Part shown: positions 1 to 4,869 of the stretch, one piece after another
Position numbering within the stretch: the stretch's first letter is position 1
Layout: the number at the start of each line of letters is the position of its first letter
Origin: Methanobrevibacter thaueri
GTDB lineage: Archaea > Methanobacteriota > Methanobacteria > Methanobacteriales > Methanobacteriaceae
Length of the DNA: 5,512 nucleotides
NCBI RefSeq assembly: GCF_015062905.1
Contig: NZ_SUTK01000071.1
Coordinates: 1-5,512, forward strand
Direction of reading: 5' to 3'
Made by a program: the position numbers and the translations under genes
The notes under the pieces: generated by a model
The model's input: only the letters and a program-made list of their open reading frames with translations
Databases searched by the model: none
What the model was told of the DNA's origin: nothing

Positions 1-7
1 ATATTTT

Positions 8-24
8 CCATTCATATAGAATGG
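8..24. repeat. Small perfect inverted repeat (6-bp arms)
   Basis: CCATTC (8-13) and GAATGG (19-24) are perfect reverse complements around a five-base loop, ATATA. It lies 12 bases before a second, stronger hairpin. On its own it is short enough to be chance. Confidence 0.4.
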
Positions 25-36
25 ATTACCTAAGAA

Positions 37-60
37 TCTCCGACCTCTACAGGTCGGAGA
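37..60. repeat. Perfect 10-bp inverted repeat with a 4-base loop
   Basis: TCTCCGACCT (37-46) and AGGTCGGAGA (51-60) pair perfectly around CTAC. The stem is GC-rich in an AT-rich window, so the DNA or its transcript should fold well. There is no T-tract after it, so it is not an ordinary terminator. It falls inside the open frame of the broken coding region at the left edge. A mobile-element subterminal hairpin, a protein-binding palindrome or an RNA element are all possible; nothing here decides between them. Confidence 0.6.
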
Positions 61-251
61 GGTTCAAAACCAAAAAACAGGCGGGCTGATTTCAAAATTG
101 GAGTACAGCAAATTCAAGGATGGCAAATGGCACTGGCCAGATAATGATTATACCTTCCGTGATCTTATATATTATGCAAAGGTCTATTATATATCCACTA
201 AATAGCCTAGATTATACGCTGTGAATGTTATAAGTGTTTTTCAAAATTTTT

Positions 252-294
252 CTGAATGTGCCTCTTATTGCTCAATATGTAACAAAACATTCAG
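252..294. repeat. Inverted repeat, 8-bp arms, possible structured RNA
   Basis: CTGAATGT (252-259) pairs perfectly with ACATTCAG (287-294), and a T-G wobble can be added at 251/295. The 27-base loop holds a nested repeat, TATT (266-269) with AATA (274-277). A second copy of the left arm, TGAATGTT at 222-229, can pair with AACATTCA at 286-293 instead, so two folds exclude each other. Whether this stretch is transcribed is unknown. Confidence 0.35.
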
Positions 295-330
295 GTGGCT
301 TATTTGCCTTCCTAGTTTGATTACAATTAA

Positions 331-338
331 TTTTTTTT
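331..338 (+). terminator. T8 tract, possible terminator of upstream transcript
   Basis: Eight consecutive T with ATTAA before and AAT after. Archaeal RNA polymerase can stop at oligo-T tracts, and every gene junction downstream in this window that lies between separate transcripts has one. It is shorter than those tracts and sits 125 bases after the last stop codon, so the call is weak. Confidence 0.3.
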
Positions 339-446
339 AATGGTATCTAGTCAAAATCTGTTTTTTAAAAAAATTACTTTATAATAACTTATTTTTTTAG
401 AAAATTTTCAATAAATTTATATATTTTACTGAATAAACTTTTAATC

Positions 447-471
447 AACTAATAATAGTTAACTTTAAATA
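447..471 (+). promoter_or_regulatory. Promoter of the DUF2193-aqpM operon, with adjacent inverted repeat
   Basis: TTTAAATA at 464-471 is a good archaeal TATA box. Initiation about 25 bases further on (around 490-497) would give a short leader that contains the Shine-Dalgarno site. Directly upstream, AACTA (447-451) and TAGTT (456-460) form an inverted repeat with a four-base spacer, and AGTTAACT (457-464) is a palindrome reaching into the BRE position. A regulator bound there could block TBP/TFB; that is inference. Closely similar boxes precede two later genes. Confidence 0.5.
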
Positions 472-507
472 CTTGTTTAAAGCCTATTAGTAGTACAATT
501 ATTATTC

Positions 508-514
508 AGGTGAT
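508..514 (+). promoter_or_regulatory. Shine-Dalgarno AGGTGAT deciding the DUF2193 start
   Basis: AGGTGAT matches the anti-Shine-Dalgarno end of archaeal 16S rRNA and lies four bases before ATG 519. An in-frame GTG at 510 is part of this site and so cannot be the start; the ATG is chosen. Confidence 0.8.
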
Positions 515-518
515 AATA

Positions 519-2018
519 ATGAGAGAGTTATATGAAAAAATGATTAACGAGTCAATGGCTGCTCAGAAGGCAGACGTTGCTGTTATATCAGAAAACAGGT
601 ACAATGACTTTAAAATTACTGATGCTAAACCTTATGCCGATGCGGTATCTGGTATGAAAGCATTAGATGGCCAAGCAGAATCAGTGATTAATCTGCACAA
701 GGAATCTGTAAAAAACCACTATGAGATTTTATCTTCAATTACAGACACCTTACAATGTGAAGATGATCCATTCATTGAACATTTCCAAACCCCTCCTGTT
801 TTGGAAATCTTATGTGAAGAAGACGGAGAATTTGCAGACAGCTTAGACAAGTTCATCCAAGCGATTGCAGATTGTGAAGCACTAATCTCCAAAGAATCAA
901 TCAGAAGATATGGTGGATTTTACGGACCTACCTGTGTAGTTGACTTTGCATTGATGCCTGGAAGTACAAGTAACGTGGTAAATCAGATATTGCAAAAAAC
1001 AGACATTCCTGTTGCTCACAAACAGGCAATTCTTTCAGCCAAATCATGGGGTATGAACACTTCTTATGGTGTAGGTGACGCATTCGCCAATGCTATTGAA
1101 GCGGGTGCAACTGCAGCTGAAGCAACCGAAAAGGAAATAGCTGCATTGCAGATGATTTACAAAACCCCTATCGAAGGACAAGGCCAATTGATGGATGATG
1201 CTGACCACTCATCATTTGATGTAAGGGACTATATGAACAAATATAAAAAAGCAATGACACCAGTCGTTAAGGCTGCAATGGATGATGGGGTGCACTACGG
1301 TAACATCGTAACAGTTCCTGCATACTGTGTCGGAGATATCGGACACCACATAGGCCAATCCACTTACAACATGTGTAAAGATGACATGACATTAGCTATT
1401 GTTCAGGCAACTGCAGAAGTAATCGACGCAACATTAAGGAATAATTTGGATAATTATAAATCAGCATTTGATGTGCTTAAATTATCTACTGGTTCATCTG
1501 CTTGCGCAACAGAATTCATATTGGAACTTGACGGATTCAACGCACCGATGGTAGTGGACTTATTCTCCAAAAGGTTCCACAACTTCGTACAGCAATACCC
1601 AACAAGAGGAGCAGCTGCAGAATTGCACAACTGTGACTTCATGGACATGATTTACAGAGGATTCAATGCAATCAGTGGAGCAAGAAAATTCAGAGCAGGT
1701 ACCGGTGGAGAATTAGTGCCAAAAATCAATGGATTTGACGTTGACTTAAGCCCTATTTTGGCCAGTGAAACAGTAATGAACCCACAAAGATACACTTACC
1801 CGGCATGTGCAATTACAGTAAGATTCTCTTCACTCATGAGACTCGCAGATTATCCATGTCTCTTAACTTCAGAACCTATTACAGCTACCATGATGACAAA
1901 CATCATTGCACTTAACAAAGAAGCGCCAGGATCACCTGTAAGAGGATGTAAAAACTGTGCTGCCGCTTCACTTGTGGACAACAAACACGAATACTGTCAA
2001 TGGAGAGAAGCAGTTTAG
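519..2018 (+). CDS. DUF2193 family protein, function unknown
   Basis: I recognise this 499-residue protein as a DUF2193 family member, a family known mainly from methanogenic archaea and without an assigned reaction. It has no signal peptide and no membrane segments, so it should be cytoplasmic. It is acidic and cysteine-rich. Visible landmarks are a glycine- and aromatic-rich stretch YGGFYGPTC (131-139), MPGSTSNVV (146-154), a histidine pair in GDIGHHIGQ (272-280), GSSACATEF (325-333), and a C-terminal C477-x2-C480-x9-H490-x2-C493 that looks able to bind metal. The start is ATG 519, set by AGGTGAT at 508-514. It is the first gene of an operon; aqpM begins nine bases after its stop. That linkage suggests a role tied to a small neutral solute, but this is inference. 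The family call is from memory of the sequence style; the reading frame itself is beyond doubt. Confidence 0.75.
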   Translation: MRELYEKMINESMAAQKADVAVISENRYNDFKITDAKPYADAVSGMKALDGQAESVINLHKESVKNHYEILSSITDTLQCEDDPFIEHFQTPPVLEILCEEDGEFADSLDKFIQAIADCEALISKESIRRYGGFYGPTCVVDFALMPGSTSNVVNQILQKTDIPVAHKQAILSAKSWGMNTSYGVGDAFANAIEAGATAAEATEKEIAALQMIYKTPIEGQGQLMDDADHSSFDVRDYMNKYKKAMTPVVKAAMDDGVHYGNIVTVPAYCVGDIGHHIGQSTYNMCKDDMTLAIVQATAEVIDATLRNNLDNYKSAFDVLKLSTGSSACATEFILELDGFNAPMVVDLFSKRFHNFVQQYPTRGAAAELHNCDFMDMIYRGFNAISGARKFRAGTGGELVPKINGFDVDLSPILASETVMNPQRYTYPACAITVRFSSLMRLADYPCLLTSEPITATMMTNIIALNKEAPGSPVRGCKNCAAASLVDNKHEYCQWREAV

Positions 2019-2023
2019 GCGAT
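2017..2023 (+). promoter_or_regulatory. Weak Shine-Dalgarno AGGCGAT for aqpM
   Basis: AGGCGAT differs by one base from the AGGTGAT sites of the neighbouring genes. It overlaps the TAG stop of the upstream gene and lies four bases before ATG 2028. This supports translation of aqpM from the shared transcript, perhaps by reinitiation. Confidence 0.6.
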
Positions 2024-2027
2024 AAAA

Positions 2028-2801
2028 ATGACATGTAACATAAGAAAAAAATTCTTTGCAGAACTTCTGGGAACATTCTTCCTGGTCTTTTTCGGTACAG
2101 GTTCAGCTGTCGTGACACTTTTAATCTCAGAAAGCATCACTCCTGGAGCTGCTGGAATCGGGCCATTGGGAGGACTTGGTGACTGGATTGCCATTGCTTT
2201 GGCATTTGGTCTGACTGTAATGATATGTATCTATGTGTTCGGAAAGATATCAGGCGCACATTTGAATCCTGCGGTTACCATCGGACTTTTAGTAACCAAA
2301 AACATCGCATTGGTTGACAGTATCTATTATATAGTTGCTCAGGTCATCGGTGCATGTTTAGGAAGCCTTTGTCTATTCTTATGTCTTGGTGCTCAGGCAG
2401 TAACAATCGGAGGACTGGGTGCAACAGCCCCAGGACTTGGCGTAAGCTATATGCAGGCAATGTTTGCCGAATTTTTAGGAACATTCTTCCTTATGATGGT
2501 TGTAATGGGTGTAGCTGTTGACAAAAAGGCAGAACCTGGTTTTGCCGGAATATCAATCGGTATGACAGTTGCTGCAGTAATTGTAGTTTTAGGCGCATTC
2601 ACCGGAGCTTCAATCAACCCTGCACGTACCTTCGGACCATACCTGATGGACATGATTCTAGGAGGACAAAACCTCTGGGGATTCTTCCCAATATATCTTG
2701 TCGGACCTATTTTAGGTGCAATCTGTGCAGCATTCGCTTATGCATACCTTGCAAAGGACAGTGGAGTTTGCGAACTTCCACAGCCATTCAACGACGAATA
2801 A
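2028..2801 (+). CDS. aqpM: Aquaporin AqpM (MIP family channel)
   Basis: This is a six-helix channel of the major intrinsic protein family that lets water and small uncharged solutes cross the cytoplasmic membrane. The 257 residues show both half-helix signatures, SGAHLNPAV (N80-P81-A82) and TGASINPAR (N197-P198-A199, R200), and the AEFxGTF start of each half at 11-17 and 147-153. Helices lie near 9-30, 52-71, 96-120, 141-163, 172-190 and 217-241. Recalled alignment with Methanothermobacter AqpM puts the selectivity filter at F60, I185, A194 and R200. The hydrophobic Ile in place of the histidine of strict water channels is the AqpM hallmark, while A194 replaces a serine. AqpM is reported to conduct water and, weakly, glycerol; the natural substrate here is unknown. 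It lies nine bases behind the DUF2193 gene in one operon and has a short polar C-terminal tail. Confidence 0.95.
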   Translation: MTCNIRKKFFAELLGTFFLVFFGTGSAVVTLLISESITPGAAGIGPLGGLGDWIAIALAFGLTVMICIYVFGKISGAHLNPAVTIGLLVTKNIALVDSIYYIVAQVIGACLGSLCLFLCLGAQAVTIGGLGATAPGLGVSYMQAMFAEFLGTFFLMMVVMGVAVDKKAEPGFAGISIGMTVAAVIVVLGAFTGASINPARTFGPYLMDMILGGQNLWGFFPIYLVGPILGAICAAFAYAYLAKDSGVCELPQPFNDE

Positions 2802-2825
2802 TTCCATAGATTATTATGGTTAATT

Positions 2826-2877
2826 GGTTACAAGTAAAAAATTAACTTTACTTGTGAACCGCCTTTCTTTTTTTTTT
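2826..2877 (+). terminator. Stem-loop plus T-tract terminator after aqpM
   Basis: GGTTACAAGTAAA (2826-2838) pairs with TTTACTTGTGAACC (2847-2860): thirteen base pairs with one bulged G (2856) and an eight-base loop. TTTC and then ten T follow at 2864-2877. It looks like a bacterial intrinsic terminator, although archaeal termination needs mainly the T-tract. A small extra repeat, CCATA (2804-2808) with TATGG (2815-2819), lies just before it. It closes the DUF2193-aqpM operon. Confidence 0.8.
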
Positions 2878-2884
2878 AAATATA
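2875..2884 (+). promoter_or_regulatory. Probable TATA box of the secreted barrel protein gene
   Basis: TTTAAATATA overlaps the end of the preceding T-tract. Initiation about 25 bases downstream would leave a leader of roughly 60 bases before the TTG start, longer than for its neighbours. The AT-rich surroundings offer other possible boxes, so the exact site is uncertain. Confidence 0.4.
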
Positions 2885-2951
2885 TTGCAAATACTTACAC
2901 AAAATCTAAAAATAACAAATTCCGTGAATATTTTCAAGAAAACATCAATTC

Positions 2952-2959
2952 AAGGAGGT
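2952..2959 (+). promoter_or_regulatory. Strong Shine-Dalgarno AAGGAGGT deciding a TTG start
   Basis: AAGGAGGT lies seven bases before TTG 2967, and the reading frame gives a proper signal peptide directly from that codon. No ATG offers an alternative nearby. Confidence 0.8.
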
Positions 2960-2966
2960 AACAATA

Positions 2967-3857
2967 TTGAATAGAAAAATATTAGTTGCGCTAATCATTT
3001 TGGTCTCATTAGTCAGTGTGTCTTCAATCTGTGCACAGGATAGCGGTCAAAATGATACAAGTATAACCACAGACTTTAACGAATCGGATATGCATTACGG
3101 ATTCTGTGTCCTGCCCGAAGATATGGACAAAGTTGATTTCGCAGAACTGTCCAATCATGGGGTTACTGATCTGTTCCTAGATTATAGAGTCATGGACACA
3201 CACGACAAAACCCAGGTGGAAACATGGATTCAGGATGCAAAAAATGAAGGAATTTCAGTGCATATTTTTGCACAGGTTTTCAATGATGATGAAAAATGGT
3301 ATAACCCAACTAACCAAAGCTTTGTTGATGCAAAAATTAATGAACTGAAAGAGTATGCAGGTTTAAAGGACCTTGCAGGAATACACCTAAATTATGTCAG
3401 ATATGAGGGTGCGGACGCCGCTGAAAATGACAACTACACTCAGGCGGTTTCAGATTTTGTAGTGAATGCGACAGAAGAACTCAGAAAGGACAATCCGAAT
3501 CTGATATTGTCATCTGATGTAATGCCGGAATATGATCAATTGAAAGACAAATACTGTACAGATTATTCCGTAATCAGTAAAAACTTTGATTTTGTTGTTC
3601 CCTTGACTTACTTTGATAATAACAATGAAAATGACACATATATAGAAGATGCCATTACATCTCTTAGGGATCACTCAGAGGGCGCCAAAGTGTGGGCAAA
3701 TTTGCAAACTTTTGACAATTCAACCCAAAAACCGATTCCTTTAGATAAGATGAACGCAAAAATCCAGAACATATCAAAGGTGAATCCGGATGGAATGTTC
3801 CTTTTCAGATATGGATTGAGTGAGGATATAGACTTCAATAATTTGAATGCAAAATAA
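2967..3857 (+). CDS. Secreted TIM-barrel protein, glycoside hydrolase-like
   Basis: The 296-residue product starts with a Sec signal peptide: NRK at 2-4, a hydrophobic core to about residue 21, and likely cleavage after A23. The mature part resembles the TIM-barrel sugar hydrolases of the COG1649/GHL10 kind. The strand-like steps are VTDLFLDYRV (66-75), ISVHIFAQVF (96-105), LAGIHLNYVRY (136-146), LILSSDVMPE (179-188), FDFVVPLTYF (207-216), AKVWANLQTF (240-249) and GMFLFRYGL (276-284). The GIHLNYVRY strand normally reads GIHLDYVRY in these relatives as I recall them, so N142 stands where an acid is expected. D184 and E188 are possible active-site acids. There are eight N-x-S/T sequons, consistent with an N-glycosylated surface or secreted protein. 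It is probably not a lipoprotein, because the residue before C22 is Ile. Substrate is unknown; a cell-wall or host glycan is plausible. It has its own promoter and terminator and a TTG start. Confidence 0.65.
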   Translation: MNRKILVALIILVSLVSVSSICAQDSGQNDTSITTDFNESDMHYGFCVLPEDMDKVDFAELSNHGVTDLFLDYRVMDTHDKTQVETWIQDAKNEGISVHIFAQVFNDDEKWYNPTNQSFVDAKINELKEYAGLKDLAGIHLNYVRYEGADAAENDNYTQAVSDFVVNATEELRKDNPNLILSSDVMPEYDQLKDKYCTDYSVISKNFDFVVPLTYFDNNNENDTYIEDAITSLRDHSEGAKVWANLQTFDNSTQKPIPLDKMNAKIQNISKVNPDGMFLFRYGLSEDIDFNNLNAK

Positions 3858-3873
3858 TTGGTTTATTCCCACA

Positions 3874-3889
3874 TTTTTTCTTTTTTTTT
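3874..3889 (+). terminator. T-tract terminator after the barrel protein gene
   Basis: Six T, one C and nine T begin 16 bases after the stop codon, without a convincing stem before them. The layout T-run, C, T-run also occurs after aqpM, which suggests a shared terminator style. Confidence 0.65.
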
Positions 3890-3897
3890 AAAAACTT

Positions 3898-3906
3898 ATT
3901 TAATAC
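3898..3906 (+). promoter_or_regulatory. TATA box of the DUF368/PopT gene
   Basis: ATTTAATAC resembles the TTTAAATAC box at 464-472. Its centre lies about 38 bases before TTG 3941, so initiation near 3927 would give a leader of about 14 bases holding the Shine-Dalgarno site. Confidence 0.5.
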
Positions 3907-3930
3907 ATGTTAATCTAACTAATTACTATA

Positions 3931-3937
3931 AGGTGAT
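3931..3937 (+). promoter_or_regulatory. Shine-Dalgarno AGGTGAT deciding a TTG start
   Basis: AGGTGAT lies three bases before TTG 3941, almost the arrangement seen before ATG 519. It supports the TTG over the later ATG at residue 18, which would cut into the conserved first membrane segment. Confidence 0.75.
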
Positions 3938-3940
3938 AAT

Positions 3941-4810
3941 TTGAGTTTTGATATTAGGGAAGCTTTTTTCATATTTATTCGAGGAGTCCTTATGGGCTCA
4001 GCAGATATTGTTCCCGGAGTTTCAGGCGGAACAATAGCTTTGATAACTGGAATTTATGCTCATTTGGTTGAAGCAATTAGTAAAATCAAGTTCGCTTTTT
4101 TAAAGCCGTTATTTAAGGGTGACTTTAAAGGATTTTGGAATCAGATGCTTGATGAAATCGATTTCAAGTTCTTCATACCATTGGTTTTAGGTATAGGCAT
4201 TGCATTCTTGACTTTGGCAAAAGTCGTTACCTATTGTATGGACGTTCACACTGCACTGACCTATTCATTCTTCTTAGGGTTAATTATAGCTTCAGCGGTA
4301 ATCCTATTCAGGAAACTCAATGAAATTAACATAAAAAACATAATATTTGCGGTAATTGGTGCTATTTTGACATTCATATTTGTCAGCATGAATCCGATAG
4401 CGGCAAATCATTCCCTGATTGTAATTTTCATTTCAGGTATGATTGCAATATGCGCAATGATCCTTCCGGGAATTTCAGGCTCATTCCTGCTTCTTTTATT
4501 GGGCCAGTACAAATACATGCTGAATGCACTACATCAGCTTCATTTTACCGACATCATTGTTTTTGTAATAGGTGCGCTAATAGGAATACTTGGTTTTTCA
4601 AGAATACTCAATTACCTGCTTAAAAACCATGAGAAAATAACAATGGCATTTCTCATTGGTGTAATGCTTGGATCACTGAGAGTTCCTGCTGTAGAGATTG
4701 CAAATTCAGTCAGCGTTAACTTTTCAGGATTGCTGCCATGCATTATCGTTGCAGTAATTGCATTTGCGCTAATTATAGTTCTAGAGACAAAATTTGATTA
4801 TATGGAATAA
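3941..4810 (+). CDS. DUF368/PopT-type polyprenyl-phosphate translocase
   Basis: This 289-residue membrane protein carries the DUF368 signature MGSADIVPGVSGGT at 18-31. Bacterial members, now called PopT, have been shown to return undecaprenyl phosphate across the membrane so the lipid carrier can be reused. In an archaeon with pseudomurein and N-glycosylation the substrate would be the matching polyprenyl or dolichyl phosphate; that step is inference. Hydrophobic segments lie near 12-40, 77-97, 105-124, 132-152, 157-190, 204-224, 234-250 and 262-282. A second copy of the signature, MILPGISGSFLLLLLGQY (173-190), mirrors DIVPGVSGGTIALITGIY (22-39), showing an internal duplication. R14, D22, P25 and the two PGxSG loops are the likely functional core. 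The start is TTG 3941. Its own TATA box and T-tract suggest a single-gene transcript, beside a gene for an exported protein. Confidence 0.88.
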   Translation: MSFDIREAFFIFIRGVLMGSADIVPGVSGGTIALITGIYAHLVEAISKIKFAFLKPLFKGDFKGFWNQMLDEIDFKFFIPLVLGIGIAFLTLAKVVTYCMDVHTALTYSFFLGLIIASAVILFRKLNEINIKNIIFAVIGAILTFIFVSMNPIAANHSLIVIFISGMIAICAMILPGISGSFLLLLLGQYKYMLNALHQLHFTDIIVFVIGALIGILGFSRILNYLLKNHEKITMAFLIGVMLGSLRVPAVEIANSVSVNFSGLLPCIIVAVIAFALIIVLETKFDYME

Positions 4811-4822
4811 TAATCAAATTAA

Positions 4823-4833
4823 TTTTTTTTTTT
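4823..4833 (+). terminator. T11 tract terminator after the DUF368/PopT gene
   Basis: Eleven consecutive T begin 12 bases after the stop codon with no stem of note. It is the simple oligo-T type of archaeal terminator. Confidence 0.65.
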
Positions 4834-4868
4834 AATATTTATTAACAATTAAAAATATATTTAAATAC
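4831..4868 (+). promoter_or_regulatory. Promoter region of the helicase-like gene, two candidate TATA boxes
   Basis: TTTAATAT at 4831-4838 would place initiation near 4857-4863 and give a very short leader to ATG 4870. The better match to the window's other boxes, TTTAAATAC at 4860-4868, would place initiation near 4886-4892, after that ATG. There is no Shine-Dalgarno site before 4870, which fits a nearly leaderless transcript from the first box. Confidence 0.4.
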
Positions 4869-4869
4869 A

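Larger units (their letters stand above)
3..205 (+). pseudogene. Possible 3' end of a coding region, frame broken at an A6 run
   Basis: From position 89 to the TAG at 203-205 one frame reads like a real protein C-terminus rich in aromatic and charged residues (LEYSKFKDGKWHW, then YTFRDLIYYAKVYYISTK). In that frame a TAG lies at 17-19, and there is no ATG or GTG and no Shine-Dalgarno site before a usable start. The next frame is open from 3 to 86 and uses protein-like codons (ISDLYRSERFKTKK) until a TGA at 87-89. The two frames join naturally by one base at the six-A run 72-77. This fits a frameshifted gene whose 5' part lies upstream of the window, an assembly error, or, less likely, programmed slippage. 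I do not recognise the family. It could also be chance open sequence, since only about 65 codons are visible. Confidence 0.33.
206..507. other. AT-rich intergenic region before the DUF2193 gene
   Basis: No convincing open reading frame is visible on either strand in these roughly 300 bases. The left half holds a long inverted repeat (252-294) with a competing partner at 222-229. The middle holds a T8 tract (331-338) and a T6A7 block (361-373). The right end holds the TATA box and a small inverted repeat of the next gene's promoter. The length is generous compared with the roughly 60-165-base gaps elsewhere in the window, so extra regulation or a small RNA is possible, but none can be shown. 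Confidence 0.6.

Noticed and set aside
61..71. GGTTCAAAACC resembling a tRNA T-arm after a hairpin that could be a variable arm
   Set aside because: Only two stem pairs flank the loop, no acceptor stem or anticodon arm can be built, and the upstream hairpin stem is too long.
28..71. Hairpin plus flank as a single CRISPR repeat
   Set aside because: No second copy occurs anywhere in the window and there is no spacer periodicity.
361..373. T6A7 block as a hairpin or terminator
   Set aside because: A run of T followed by A is expected in such AT-rich DNA and leaves no loop for a stable stem.
510..518. GTG 510 as start of the DUF2193 protein
   Set aside because: The GTG is part of the AGGTGAT ribosome site, which is correctly spaced for ATG 519.
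1454..1648. Minus-strand open frame inside the DUF2193 gene
   Set aside because: It lies wholly antisense to a convincing gene, has low-complexity composition and no ribosome site; treated as a shadow.
2447..2653. Minus-strand open frame inside aqpM
   Set aside because: It is the antisense of conserved channel helices; its proline- and threonine-rich content is the mirror of those codons.
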